A DNA stretch of 64,000 nucleotides from Silvibacterium bohemicum (GCF_001006305.1 NZ_LBHJ01000004.1:682001-746000); one strand, 5' to 3'; shown: positions 1-9,795, numbered from the stretch's first letter. Notes: generated from the letters alone by a model not told the origin. Numbers and translations: made by a program.

Positions 1-1179
1 AATAACTATGACGTCCGCATTGCCGCACAGCGCGTGCTTGAACAACAGGCGCAGGTCAAGATCACTCGGTCGCAGGAATTTCCAACGCTCAGTGTCGGCG
101 GAACTGGAATCGGCGCCACCATACCCAGCAGCGTCGGAAGCGGCATCCCGAATCCACTGGTCGAAGGCAGCTTCAACCTCAGCGCCGCGTGGACACCTGA
201 CTTCTGGGGTCTCTATCGCAAACAGACCGAAGCCGCACGCGCGCAACTCCTCGCGCAAAGCTGGGCGCAGCGCGCAGTTCGCCTGACACTCGTGCAGCAG
301 GTTGCCACAACCTACCTGCAGCTTCGAGCGCTCGACCGGCAATTAGAGATCACCAGACAGACCCTGAAGGTGCGCCAGGATTCGCTCGACCTCACCAAGA
401 CACTCGAGAGCGGTGGCTCCGCTCCACTTTCAGATGTACGTCAGGCCGAACAGCTCCTCTACACTGCGACCTCTGAAGTGCCGCAATTGGAAGAACAGAT
501 TCAGCAGCAGGAAAATGCTCTGAACCTGCTGCTCGGAGGAAATCCCGGACCGGTTGCTCATACCGACCCCAACGCGCTCACACCTCCGCCGCAGGATTTG
601 CCCACCGGCATTCCATCGCAACTGCTCGAACGCCGGCCTGACATTCAGCAGGCGGAACAGACGCTGATTGCAGCCAACGCCCAGATCGGCGTTGCACGCG
701 CGCAGTTCTTCCCCAACCTCTCCATCTCTGGCTCTGGTGGCGTAGGGGGCGACTCGTTGTCGAGCATCTTCGATCCTTCCGGCAAGACCATCTACGGCAT
801 CGGAACGCTGACGCAGCCCATCTTCGAGGGCGGCAAACTTCGCGGCCAACTCAACCTGGCCAAGGAGACGCAGAAGGAGATGGTCCTCAATTACCAGAAG
901 ACCATTGCCGGAGCCTTCCGCGATGTCTCGAACGCTCTCATTGCTCTGAACAAACAACGCGTATACCGCGAGGAGCAAGAGAAGCTGGTCGCCGCAGCAC
1001 AAGACGCAACACGGCTGGCGCGTATTCGCTACCAGGGCGGGTCGACCTCCTATCTCGAAGTCCTCACAACCGACTCCAATCTGTATTCGGCGCAGTTGAC
1101 GCTCGTAACTGCACAGCAGGAAGAAGCTCTCACGCTCGTCCAGGTTTACAGCGCACTCGGCGGTGGATGGCAGGAGTAG
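1..1179 (+). CDS. Outer-membrane efflux factor (OprM/NodT-like TolC family), 5'-truncated by window edge
   Basis: The reading frame is open from base 1, so the gene begins outside the window; about 392 residues are visible. It encodes the outer-membrane channel of a tripartite RND or MFS drug exporter. The visible part holds both halves of an outer-membrane efflux domain. There is a long alpha-helical stretch rich in Gln/Ala/Glu, then the LLGGNPG and LLERRPDI motifs typical of the OprM/NodT subgroup, then QFFPNLSISGSGG and the second helical repeat ending GGGWQE. The repeated YLEVLTTDSNLYSAQ region is also characteristic. The N-terminal lipoprotein or signal peptide would lie upstream. No pump or adaptor gene follows; they are expected upstream. 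Family assignment is firm, substrate unknown. Confidence 0.93.
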   Translation, partial: NNYDVRIAAQRVLEQQAQVKITRSQEFPTLSVGGTGIGATIPSSVGSGIPNPLVEGSFNLSAAWTPDFWGLYRKQTEAARAQLLAQSWAQRAVRLTLVQQVATTYLQLRALDRQLEITRQTLKVRQDSLDLTKTLESGGSAPLSDVRQAEQLLYTATSEVPQLEEQIQQQENALNLLLGGNPGPVAHTDPNALTPPPQDLPTGIPSQLLERRPDIQQAEQTLIAANAQIGVARAQFFPNLSISGSGGVGGDSLSSIFDPSGKTIYGIGTLTQPIFEGGKLRGQLNLAKETQKEMVLNYQKTIAGAFRDVSNALIALNKQRVYREEQEKLVAAAQDATRLARIRYQGGSTSYLEVLTTDSNLYSAQLTLVTAQQEEALTLVQVYSALGGGWQE

Positions 1180-1261
1180 GTCGCTACGCGACCAGGGCGT
1201 CAACAACACTGACGCCCTGGTCCCAAACCCTTTCTCACATCTTCGAACGAAGATTACCCGT

Positions 1262-1705
1262 TCAATAGCCTCCCCGGATAACAATCACCGCATACGTCCT
1301 GGAAGCCCCATCGACCGACGTCGCCACAACGTTGATGAGGTTTTTTCCGGGCTTCAGATTGATCGCCGATGAGGTTCCGCCGCTGGAGATGGTCTGGCCC
1401 GCGATGGTTATTGTCGCGTTGGGATCTTCCGTTGTCGCGCCCACCTGAATGCCGGCGACCCTCTGATCCACTCTCACCGTATACGTGTCCACGTTGGCGT
1501 GAAACGAAGGATTCAGCGTTCCTGCGCTTACCGTCAGAGCAGTCAGCTGGTTCGCATCGAAGACTGCTCCTGGCCACGCTCGGCGCCTGCACTCAATAAA
1601 GGCATCAGGACATCCGCATATACACGAGAGCCGATTCAGTCGGCAGGCACACGCCGCCTTGCCTTCAATAGTGCGATAGCCTAACTCGAGGCTTGCCCAC
1701 TTCAT
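1262..1705 (-). pseudogene. Remnant of a cadherin-like beta-sandwich domain protein
   Basis: The last ~97 codons (from about 1552 down to 1262) read as one cadherin-like beta-sandwich domain (PF12733-type). It has the pattern LTALTVSAGTLNPSF, DTYTVRV, DPNATITIAG, LKPGKNLINVVAT and the closing RTYAVIVIR. Such domains normally occur in long, multi-domain secreted surface proteins. The ~50 residues before it are Cys/Arg-rich and look like out-of-frame DNA, with no signal peptide or plausible start context. I read this as the 3' end of a decayed gene. It is convergent with the efflux gene on its left. Alternatively it is a short intact gene with an odd N-terminus; I think that less likely. Confidence 0.5.
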
Positions 1706-1721
1706 ACCGATCGGTCGTTCA

Positions 1722-3811
1722 ATGTCAAAACGCGAAGGGAATAAGAGAAAGATTCAGATGTCTCTAGTAACTGAAATAGCCAAGGCTCAAAGAATGACTC
1801 GTTCCGCACGATCGATCTTCCTCCTCGTTCTCTTGTCCATCACCGTTGCACCTCTCCACGCACGCGTTACTCGTGTCGACATTGCTTCCCGCACCGATGT
1901 CCTTAACGGACAATCGTTCGGCGCTGCTGGGGCATATGAGCGCGTCAGTGGACGCATTTATTTCTCGCTGGCCGTCGCAAATCCGCACAATCAGGGAATC
2001 GTCGATCTTCGCAATGCAGTGAACCTGAAGGATGGCGAGGTCGAATTCTCCTCGGACTTCGTCGCCATTCGGCCAAAAGATCCCGCCAAGAGCAATGGCT
2101 CAATGATTCTGGAGATTCCCAACCGAGGTAAAAGGATCATCGTCGCTTTCATCGACGGCGGCGATGCGGATGTCGCGAAGGATGCCGGCGATGCATGGTT
2201 GCTGCGCAAGGGCTACACCATCGTGAGCCTCGGCTGGGAATGGGATGCAACCGGGCCGGGAGCGCTGCGCTTCTACGCTCCGATCGCGAAAGAAGACGGG
2301 AAGACGATTACCGGTTTATTGCGCGGCGATCTGATGCCCTCAAAGGTGATGGCGGAGATCCCGCTCGGCCACCTCGTTCTCGGCAACATTGGAGGAACCG
2401 AATATCCGGTCTCCGCACCCGATGACCCTCGCAATACGCTTACCGTTCGCGACTCGCCCGATGCACAGCGCACCGCGATCCCTCGATCCGAGTGGCAGTT
2501 CGCGCATACGGTCGATGGCAAACTCGCTCCAAGCGATCGATACATCCATCTCAATGGCGGCTTCCTGCCCGGCAAGATCTATGAATATGTCTACGTCGCC
2601 GCCGATCCTGTGATCGCAGGAGGCGCCTTTGCCGCGGTGCGCGACCTCGCCTCCTATGCCAAGCACGCGCCCGATTCTATCGTTCCCGTTGCGCGCGTCT
2701 ATGGTCAAGGCATCTCGCAGGATGGCCGATTCCTGCGCGATTTTCTGTATGAGGGCTTCAATGCCGACGAAGATGGAAAGATCGCGCTCGACGGGTCCTT
2801 GCTCACGTCGCCGGAGCCGGCCGCGGCAGTTTCAACTACCGCTTCGCGCAGCCCTCGCGCGATGGGCAACCGACCTCATCTCTCTTTTTCCCCACCGACA
2901 TCTTTCCCTTCACCGATCTTCCCGAGCGTGATCCAGTCACAAAAGAAACCGGCGGATTGCTCGACCGCGCTGCCGCTGACAAAGTCGTACCGCATATCTT
3001 TTTCTCCAACACCTCTTTCGAATACTGGGGCCGTGCCGCCGCCCTTATCCACATCAGCGCGGACGGAAAACACGACGCACCCATCTCGGACAACGTACGC
3101 ATCTATCACTTCACCGGTCTGCAGCATTTCTCCGGTCCTTTTCCGCCCGCACGAGGCAAAGATGACCTTCTCGGTCAGCAGCCGGAGTCGCCGCTCTCCC
3201 ATCGATACTTGATGCGTGCCATGATCTCGAACATGGACGCCTGGGCGAGGAACAATACACTTCCACCTGCTAGCAGCTATCCCAGGCTTGCCGACGGAAA
3301 TCTGGTATCCCTACGCGACTATGCACTGCCGGCGATTCCCGGCCTGAATCGTCCGCACGAAGCCAACGAAGCGTGGCGACTCGACTTCGGTCCGGGCTGG
3401 CGCAATGGCATCCTGAGTGTGCAGCCACCTAAGATCGGCAAGGTCTATCCCGTCCTCGTGCCCCAGGTCGACGCGGATGGAAATGAACGCGACGGCGTCC
3501 GTCTGCCGGAGATCACTGTCCCGCTAGCAACCTACGCAGGATGGAACCTTCGCGATCCGTCGATCGGAGCCCCCGACCTGCGTGTAGCTTTCGAGGCTTC
3601 CTATATTCCGTTCGCTAAAACAGCGGCCGAGCGCAAGAAGGCCAGCGATCCCCGCAAGTCCATCGCCGAGCGCTATGCGAATCACGATGACTACAGCGCC
3701 CGATACAAAGATGCTGTCGATGATTTGATCAGACGGCGCTGGATCCTGCCCGAAGATCGGGCCGCGCTTCTGCAACGCGGCGAGCAGGAATGGAGCGAAG
3801 CTACGAAGTAA
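1722..3811 (+). pseudogene. Secreted alpha/beta-hydrolase domain protein (Abhydrolase_10-like), single frameshift
   Basis: Two overlapping frames make up one protein of about 695 residues. Frame one (from 1722) covers the N-terminal part, with a signal peptide best read from the ATG at 1794 (MTRSARSIFLLVLL...LHA). Frame two continues from about 2793 to 3811. In frame two, translation right after the shift gives VLAHVAGAGRGSFNYRFAQ, the conserved block of this family, and it joins the upstream DGKIALDG if one base is restored in the GGG of gacgggtcc near 2791-2795. Later blocks (GLQHFSGPFPPARG, RYLMRAMISNMDAW, PEITVPLATYAGWNLRD) are intact. The change is either a real -1 inactivation or a base missed in a short G run. 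Starts at 1722, 1758 and 1794 are all possible. Confidence 0.75.
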
Positions 3812-3927
3812 GCTGCCTGCTAAGTGAGATCGCGTTTCCGAACTCACTCCTAAGGGAATAAAAAGATGCTCCAGGTGTTTACCTAGAAGTTCCCCGATAT
3901 GAAATTGAAGATTCGAAGGAAAAGAAC

Positions 3928-4422
3928 GTGCGCAGCTGTAAGTTGAAACATCTTCTGGCCATTCCCGCTCTTTCTGCCATGGCCTTGATTTTTCCCATAG
4001 CTTCACAGGCGCAGTCGGACGCAAGTGCCGCACCCGTTGTGAACATTGCGAAGCTACCCTTTAGTCCGGGTCTCCAGGTCGGAGATACTCTTTATGTCAG
4101 CGGCCATCTCGGCGTGCCTCCTGCTGCGAGCAAAGCGCCAGCCGACCCTGAGGATGAAGCGCGTCAGGTACTCACTGCGGTCCAGGAGACACTGCACAAA
4201 GCCGGCATGAGCATGAACGATCTGGTCTACGTCGAAGTCTACTGCACAGATCTCAAAATGTACGCGGCCTTCAACAAGGCGTATGGTTCTTTCTTTACCG
4301 CGCCCTATCCCGCGAGAGATTTTATCGGCATTAAGGATTTGCTCTTCGGAGCGCATTTCGAGGTTATGGGTATCGCAGTTCGGAACGCAGCGCAGAATAA
4401 AGCACAGCCTGTCGCCCAGTAG
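3928..4422 (+). CDS. RidA/YjgF-family protein with signal peptide
   Basis: A RidA (YjgF/UK114) domain of about 130 residues follows an N-terminal signal peptide (LLAIPALSAMALIFPIASQA, cleavage before QS). RidA proteins are trimeric and commonly deaminate reactive enamines or imines. The domain shows GDTLYVSGHLG, EARQVLTAVQETL, GMSMNDLVYVEVYCTDL and the PARDF arginine that usually binds the substrate carboxylate. The predicted export is less usual, since most RidA proteins are cytosolic; secreted members are common in acidobacteria and Bacteroidetes-type genomes. The start is GTG, supported by a GAAGGA ribosome site at 3915-3920; the next in-frame ATG (3979) would cut the signal peptide. Substrate unknown. 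Confidence 0.88.
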   Translation: MRSCKLKHLLAIPALSAMALIFPIASQAQSDASAAPVVNIAKLPFSPGLQVGDTLYVSGHLGVPPAASKAPADPEDEARQVLTAVQETLHKAGMSMNDLVYVEVYCTDLKMYAAFNKAYGSFFTAPYPARDFIGIKDLLFGAHFEVMGIAVRNAAQNKAQPVAQ

Positions 4423-4455
4423 TTTCTGTCTCCATCCTGTTGCTTGTTGAGAAAT

Positions 4456-4491
4456 CATGCGCTGTTCTTTCTATGTCAAGAATAGCGCATG
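4456..4491. terminator. Stem-loop after the RidA-like gene
   Basis: Inverted repeat CATGCGCTGTTCTT / AAGAATAGCGCATG with an 8-nt loop; 13 of 14 positions pair. It sits 34 nt after the RidA-like stop. There is no clear T run on the 3' side, so termination is inferred from position and stem strength only. Confidence 0.45.
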
Positions 4492-4615
4492 CCTGGGATA
4501 GGATTCAGCGGTCGATCTTCGGCAAATCGTAAACGCTGGCCAAGTCCCGTTTGTCATGGGCTGTGATTTCGATCTATAGATTCAAGATGTCAAACGATCT
4601 TTGATGAGGAGTGTT

Positions 4616-6028
4616 ATGAACCGTCGCGCTTTTCTTGCTGCATTCGCTGCTACAGCATTGGCTCCGGCCGCCCATGCCGCTTTCGCCCCGCTGGCTTCAC
4701 CCCGGCGAAAGGTGATTATTGTGGGCGGAGGATTGGCTGGCCTTTCTTGCGCATACGAGTTACAGAAATATGGTCTCGATGCAGTCGTTCTTGAGGGCCA
4801 GGGGCGAGCGGGAGGCCGGGTACAAACGCTACGGGAAGGACTTTATCCGGGACTTACGGCCGAAACAGGGGCGACGCGAATTCCGGATACCCATGATTTC
4901 ACGCTTTCCTATGTGCGCGAGTTCGGGCTTCCTCTGGAACCTTTCCACGGCGGTGATTATTCCGATGTGCTTCATCTGCGCGGGAAAAATTATCTTGCAG
5001 GACAAACTCCCGAACCGGATTGGCCGCTGCAACTGACTCCCGAGGAGCGCCGTCTGGGCCGCAAGGGTATGGCCGAACGCTACCTGGCCGGTCCCGTGCA
5101 ACTCGCAAAAGGCACAGAGAAATCGCCCGAGATACCTAAGGCTATTTTGGCGCAGGATGGCCCCACGCTTAGCCAATACCTTTCGAAACAAGGTCTCTCC
5201 CCTGATGCCATTAAACTTTTGACCCTGGGTGGAGATACGGAAATTAGTACCGGATTGCTCCTGCTCGTTGAATCCAATGAGCAGATCAATCACCAGTATT
5301 TCCATATTGCCGGCGGTAACGATCAGCTTCCGGCGGCGCTCGCCAAGCAGGTCGGCGGAGCGGTCCGGTATGGATGCCGGGTAGTGAGCATTGGACAGGA
5401 CGACAGCGGCGCGTGGGCGGTGATTGAAAACGCCGAGGGCCATGAGACTATTCGCGGCGATTATGTCGTCTCCGCGCTTCCTTTTTCGGTAGCCAGAAAT
5501 CTCTTCGCCGATGCGCGTCTGCCGGCGGACAAGCAGCGCGTTATCCAGGAGCTGAATTACTTCCCAGTCGATAAGATCTTCCTACAAATGCGGAAGCAGT
5601 TTTGGAAGGCCAATGGCCAGAGCGGCTTTGCCAACACCGATCTACTGTCCGATCGTTTCTGGGCACTGGGGCCTGACTCGCTCGACCAACGTGGCCTTCT
5701 ACTGTCCTATGTAATCGGGTCTCATGCCGTGAAGCTGGACGAAATGGATGTAGAGAGCCGTATCAAACAAACACTCGCCGATGCTGAAACTGTGTTTCCT
5801 GGCGCCAACGAACACTTTGAAGCGGCTCGAGTCAAGAGCTGGGCTCAGGATCCGTGGCAGCTGGGCGGTCTGTCGGGATTCGCTCCGGGCAAACTCGATA
5901 CCATATATGTAAACGCACGCAGGGAAGGCCGAATCTTCTTTGCCGGCGAACATACGTCTCGTTGGAATGGATGGATGCAGGGCGCTATCGAGTCTGGGCA
6001 GCGTGTAGCGAAAGAAATTCACGGGTAA
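4616..6028 (+). CDS. FAD-dependent amine oxidase with Tat signal
   Basis: A flavin monoamine oxidase/phytoene-desaturase-type FAD enzyme of 470 residues. The leader MNRRAFLAAFAATALAPAAHA carries an RR-x-F-L Tat motif, so the folded flavoprotein is probably exported. The FAD-binding Rossmann motif IIVGGGLAGLSCAYEL follows at about residues 32-48, then GRAGGRV. The C-terminal flavin motif is RIFFAGEHTSRWNGWMQGAIESG. These are classic amino-oxidase (PF01593) signatures; the substrate may be a primary or secondary amine or an amino acid. I take the ATG at 4616 because GAGGAG at 4606-4611 is well placed before it; upstream in-frame TTG 4601 and ATG 4604 overlap that ribosome site. It stands alone, with a RidA-like gene upstream: amine oxidases can yield the imines RidA handles, which makes the pairing suggestive but unproven. 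Confidence 0.88.
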   Translation: MNRRAFLAAFAATALAPAAHAAFAPLASPRRKVIIVGGGLAGLSCAYELQKYGLDAVVLEGQGRAGGRVQTLREGLYPGLTAETGATRIPDTHDFTLSYVREFGLPLEPFHGGDYSDVLHLRGKNYLAGQTPEPDWPLQLTPEERRLGRKGMAERYLAGPVQLAKGTEKSPEIPKAILAQDGPTLSQYLSKQGLSPDAIKLLTLGGDTEISTGLLLLVESNEQINHQYFHIAGGNDQLPAALAKQVGGAVRYGCRVVSIGQDDSGAWAVIENAEGHETIRGDYVVSALPFSVARNLFADARLPADKQRVIQELNYFPVDKIFLQMRKQFWKANGQSGFANTDLLSDRFWALGPDSLDQRGLLLSYVIGSHAVKLDEMDVESRIKQTLADAETVFPGANEHFEAARVKSWAQDPWQLGGLSGFAPGKLDTIYVNARREGRIFFAGEHTSRWNGWMQGAIESGQRVAKEIHG

Positions 6029-6344
6029 GCGTGAGGCTTCACCAGGATTCCGCACAATAGACTTTCACCCCGGTATTCTCTTTGGCTGTGACTAACCAAA
6101 TACTTTTGTGAGACATATCAACCTCGCAGGAACAGGTATTCTGTCGCAATAGCGATTACAGAGGATCTGTTCCCGCGGTTTAGCTTCGCTTGGACTGTTT
6201 CCTTGAACTTCAATGAGCTGCCTGCTCTGGCGATATAGATTGCAGCTCTTCGTCACCGGCTGCTTGTGTTGAGCCGGCCGACTTAGGAGTTAGATCAAGT
6301 AGTCTGTGATTTGAAACCAGCAGGACGGCAAGTGTGGACTTTCT
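6029..6344. other. Intergenic region before the TetR gene
   Basis: No open frame with coding character, tRNA or strong hairpin is visible. It presumably holds the promoter of the downstream TetR gene; I could not pick out a convincing -35/-10 pair or a clear palindromic operator by eye. Confidence 0.5.
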
Positions 6345-6935
6345 ATGAGTAAAGGTACTGAAACACGAAATCGGATTATCGCGAAGGCCGCACCCCTATT
6401 CAACCGAAAGGGCTTCGAGGGCTGCTCGATACAGGACATCGTTTCGGAAGTAGGTTTGGAGAAAAGCAGCCTCTATGGCCATTTCTCCACGAAGGAAGCG
6501 CTTGCTGTTGCTGCCTTCGAATATGCATGGAAAGAAGTCAGAGACGCGCGTCTGGCCAGAATGGATACCGTCGCCAATGCAATCGAAAAACTAAGAATAC
6601 ATGTCGACAATTTTGTATCTACGCCGTCATTTCCTGGAGGATGTCCTCTCATCAACGCCGGAGTAGACAGCGATGACGGAAATCCGACCCTCAAGAAGAT
6701 GGTGAGAGCCGCGCAGAAAGAATGGCGCCTCTACCTCGAACGCGTTGTAAAAGAAGGGCAGGACCGAAGAGAGATTCGGGCGAAGGTTCAGCCTGAAGAT
6801 ATCGCTTCATTCATCATTGCCTCGCTCGAAGGAGCAGTGGCTATGGATCGATTGGACAAGAAAGTCGGCTATCTGGACAGGGTGTGCGCTCATCTCAACC
6901 TCTACCTTGATACGGTGGCTTACCGGCCAGGCTGA
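6345..6935 (+). CDS. TetR/AcrR-family transcriptional regulator
   Basis: A 196-residue one-component regulator. Residues 1-60 form the TetR helix-turn-helix: TRNRIIAKAAPLFNRKGFEG, then CSIQDIVSEVGLEKSSLYGHFSTKEAL, the strongly conserved recognition region. The C-terminal ligand domain has the SFPGGCPLINAGVDSDDGNP block seen in the LmrA/YxaF/AcuR-like subgroup (TetR_C_6-like), where the Cys is often conserved. It likely represses its own promoter and a nearby target; the GT1 glycosyltransferase 390 nt downstream on the same strand is the obvious candidate, but no operator could be identified. The ribosome site before the ATG is weak. Confidence 0.92.
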   Translation: MSKGTETRNRIIAKAAPLFNRKGFEGCSIQDIVSEVGLEKSSLYGHFSTKEALAVAAFEYAWKEVRDARLARMDTVANAIEKLRIHVDNFVSTPSFPGGCPLINAGVDSDDGNPTLKKMVRAAQKEWRLYLERVVKEGQDRREIRAKVQPEDIASFIIASLEGAVAMDRLDKKVGYLDRVCAHLNLYLDTVAYRPG

Positions 6936-7326
6936 CGCGAGATTCTTAAACCGGACTCTGTTGCGGACTCCATCAAGAATGTGATCGACGACTAGAAAAA
7001 TCTCTGCAATTCCATCTCAGGAAATGCAGCCGACCATCCCTTATACCCGCGAATCGCTCTACAGCGATGAGACGATGCTCGCCGCTGAACGCTCCTATCG
7101 TCACTACAGCCACGGTAGCCGGGCACTGGAGTGCGAAATCAATCCCGCGCGGGGAATAAAGGCGGAAGCCAGTTGTTATTCAGGGCAAGGTCAGTCAGCA
7201 TATCTGCTTGGCCTAAAAAAACATCCGAACGTTCGATCTTTTAAAGCTCGTTCGCCAACCTTCCTGGGCCTATCGCCCTGACGCAACGACGAGAAAGAAA
7301 TTATCTGTAACCGGGAGAGATCAAAT
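6936..7326. other. Intergenic region between TetR and glycosyltransferase genes
   Basis: Holds an 85-codon open frame at 7024-7281 with no recognisable domain and no ribosome site, which I do not accept as a gene. A GGGAGAGA ribosome site at 7313-7320 serves the downstream glycosyltransferase. Nothing else is apparent. Confidence 0.45.
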
Positions 7327-8634
7327 ATGAAAATCGGCTTTTTATCCCAGCCCATATCCGGGCACCTGAATCCCATGACCGCACTCGCGCGTAAATTGCA
7401 ATCACGTGGACACGAAGTGGTATTCATTTCTGTTCTGGATGGAGAATCCATCATTCGCGGTGCGGGCCTGGATTTCGTTCCTTTTTGCGAGCAGGAATAT
7501 CCCCTTGGCTCTGCAACCAGGAGTTGGGGCGGCGTATCCAAGATGCACGGCTTAGACGTGGCGCAATTTACGGTTCACAATGTGCTGCCCGGCCTGATCG
7601 CGGCGGGATTAGAGCATTTGGAGAAAAAGATAGTGGAGACTGGCGTTGAGGCGCTGGTTATCGACACCATCTATTTTTACCTCGAACTTGTACCCATGCA
7701 TCTCGGCATTCCCTTTGTACATATCTGGAATATTCTTCATGTCGATTTTTCCGGCGCGACGCCGCCAAGCTTTTTCAACTGGCCGCATGAGGTGAGCCCT
7801 GAAGCGCTCGCCAGAAATAAAGAAGGGGCTCGGCAACTCGGCATCGCATGGAAGCCAATCGCGGAGGCTGCGGCCGGCTATGCCGAAAAAAATGGATTGA
7901 AGATCGATTGGAGCGACTATGGTTACACCGCTTCCAAGTTGGCAATCATCTCGCAAACGCCCAAGGAATTCGATTTCCCAGGCTCTCCCTGGCCCCCGCA
8001 ATTTCACTACGCAGGCCCATTGCATGAAGAGGGAGGCCGCGCGCCGATAGATTTTCCTTGGGAAAAGCTGGATGGCAAGCCATTGATCTACGCTTCGCTG
8101 GGAACATTGGTGAATGGCCTCGAGCATATATACAGGACGATTCTTGCGGCGGTCGCTCCGCTTTCAGATGTTCAGCTCGTAATCTCGGTCGGCCGCAATC
8201 TGGACCTCGAAGAGCTGGGAAAGATTCCATCGAACACTGTCGTGGTGCGCTCGGCTCCTCAGCTGGAGCTGCTGAAGCGTGCGTCGCTCTGCATCACGCA
8301 CGCGGGCCTGAATACAGCCCTGGAGGCGTTAGCGCAGGGTGTGCCTTTAGTAGCGATTCCCATCGGTTATGAGCAGCCGGGTGTTGCGGCCAGAATTGCA
8401 CATCATGGAGTGGGTGAATTCGTAGAAGTCGACGATCTTACGGTCGAGGGTCTTTCAGAGTTGATTGACCGCGTACGCAACAATCCGTCTTATCGCGACA
8501 AGGCGCTCTATTTCCAGGATGTGATTGCAAAAACCAACGGACCGGAGACGGCCGCCGATGTGATTGAAAGGGTCTTCGAAGTCAATCGCGGTGTGGATGT
8601 GCCTGAGCTGATTGCATCGCAGTCAGAGCGCTGA
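7327..8634 (+). CDS. GT1-family glycosyltransferase (UGT/MGT-like)
   Basis: A 435-residue GT-B-fold transferase that moves a sugar from an NDP-sugar to a small lipophilic acceptor. The N-terminus MKIGFLSQPISGHLNPMTAL is the acceptor-side motif with the catalytic-type His in SGHLNP. The C-terminal donor motif is THAGLNTALEALAQGVPLVAIP, followed by YEQPGVAARI. This matches the zeaxanthin-glucosyltransferase/macrolide-glycosyltransferase group. The ATG has a good ribosome site (GGGAGAG). The preceding TetR gene may regulate it, as often seen for detoxifying or secondary-metabolite glycosyltransferases. Acceptor unknown; no pathway genes are next to it. Confidence 0.9.
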   Translation: MKIGFLSQPISGHLNPMTALARKLQSRGHEVVFISVLDGESIIRGAGLDFVPFCEQEYPLGSATRSWGGVSKMHGLDVAQFTVHNVLPGLIAAGLEHLEKKIVETGVEALVIDTIYFYLELVPMHLGIPFVHIWNILHVDFSGATPPSFFNWPHEVSPEALARNKEGARQLGIAWKPIAEAAAGYAEKNGLKIDWSDYGYTASKLAIISQTPKEFDFPGSPWPPQFHYAGPLHEEGGRAPIDFPWEKLDGKPLIYASLGTLVNGLEHIYRTILAAVAPLSDVQLVISVGRNLDLEELGKIPSNTVVVRSAPQLELLKRASLCITHAGLNTALEALAQGVPLVAIPIGYEQPGVAARIAHHGVGEFVEVDDLTVEGLSELIDRVRNNPSYRDKALYFQDVIAKTNGPETAADVIERVFEVNRGVDVPELIASQSER

Positions 8635-8892
8635 TCCTCACTCCAGGGATTTGTACATGCTGAGACAGCTTCTACTTGAGGCTGTCCCAGCGTCTATCTT
8701 TCCGACTTCAACCGAAAGAGCTGACCCGCTTCGGGGCGGAGAATTGGAGTGCATGCTCTCAAAATCGAGCCTGTATTCTGGAAGCAGGCGCTTGCAATCG
8801 GATCCTGCCCAAGAAGTCCTGTTATCTAACCAAACAGCAGGTCAAGGTCTTTTTGGGGCAATCTGTCGCCGTAAGGAACTGCGCCCAGGTAA

Positions 8893-9624
8893 ATGAACTT
8901 AACCCTGTTTGAAGACGGACGCCTGCAGGAAATTCACGACAGGCTGCTTGTAGCTTATGGCCCTCCTCCTTTGCGCGTGCCGTGGCCTCCGCTGCGGCAG
9001 TTCGTATATTCCATGCTCTCGTCCCGCACGAAAACGGAGACTTCGCATGAGGTTCTCTACGCGTTGGAGCGGCACTTCAAAAGCTGGGAGCGGGTGCGCG
9101 ACTCCTCGGAAGACGAAGTCCTGCGCATCATCGCGCCTGCAACCTTCGCTGAAACCAAGGCGCCTCGCCTTCAGAAGGCTCTGCGCCGCATCGCTCGTCA
9201 AAATGGCGGCAAGCTCAATCTAGATTTCCTTCATGGCCAGCCTATCGATCGAATCCGCAAATGGCTCGAAACGTTCGAGGGAGTCGGCCCAAAGACCAGC
9301 GCATCGGTAGTCAACTTCAGCACCATTCGCGGATCGGCTCTCGTCATCGACTCTCATCATCAACGCATCGCGGAGCGGCTTCACCTCGTCCCCAAAAACA
9401 CTCCCACCGCGGAAACAGAAAAGAAGCTGATGAGCCTGGCTCCCTCCACCTGGGGACCGGAGATGCTGGACGACCACCATAGCCTCATCAAGCTTCATGG
9501 TCAGCGTGCCTGCACCAAGCTGCAATGGCAGCCGCACTGTCCTCCTTGTCCGCTGCTAACCATCTGCCCTACCGGCAAAGAAGTTACCTCTTCCAGAGAT
9601 GTGCGAGAGACCATCAGAAGATAG
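8893..9624 (+). CDS. Endonuclease III-like DNA glycosylase (HhH-GPD, FeS)
   Basis: A 243-residue base-excision-repair protein. The helix-hairpin-helix is ETFEGVGPKTSASVV with the putative Schiff-base lysine K134, and the catalytic aspartate D153 lies in LVIDSHHQRIAERL. A C-terminal [4Fe-4S] loop has four cysteines in CTKLQWQPHCPPCPLLTIC, giving C-x8-C-x2-C-x5-C. Canonical Nth has x6 between the first two, so the loop is two residues longer. That and an aspartate block diverging from the usual VDTHV/VDTHIFR place it in an Nth-like side family rather than the housekeeping enzyme. Start is the ATG at 8893; the ribosome site is weak. It is isolated in its neighbourhood. Confidence 0.88.
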   Translation: MNLTLFEDGRLQEIHDRLLVAYGPPPLRVPWPPLRQFVYSMLSSRTKTETSHEVLYALERHFKSWERVRDSSEDEVLRIIAPATFAETKAPRLQKALRRIARQNGGKLNLDFLHGQPIDRIRKWLETFEGVGPKTSASVVNFSTIRGSALVIDSHHQRIAERLHLVPKNTPTAETEKKLMSLAPSTWGPEMLDDHHSLIKLHGQRACTKLQWQPHCPPCPLLTICPTGKEVTSSRDVRETIRR

Positions 9625-9663
9625 TTCGCATTCGCACGCTCAAGAAAGCCGCCGAGTGCCGAG

Positions 9664-9707
9664 CGATTTCATGAGGCTTCCAACCATCCGTTGCCTCAAT
9701 GAAATCG
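9664..9707. terminator. Stem-loop downstream of the glycosylase gene
   Basis: CGATTTCATGAGGC pairs with GCCTCAATGAAATCG with a single bulged base and a 15-nt loop. It lies 40 nt after the stop. No T run follows, so the terminator role is positional inference. Confidence 0.4.
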
Positions 9708-9795
9708 AACGCCGCCGAAGCCGCGAGTCATCGTATACTGCGTCCTAATTTGTCTTCGCAATCACCTTTAGATTTTTTCAGGAGCACACATCGGC

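Noticed and set aside
7024-7281. 85-codon frame between TetR and glycosyltransferase genes
   Set aside because: No domain, ribosome site or sensible composition.
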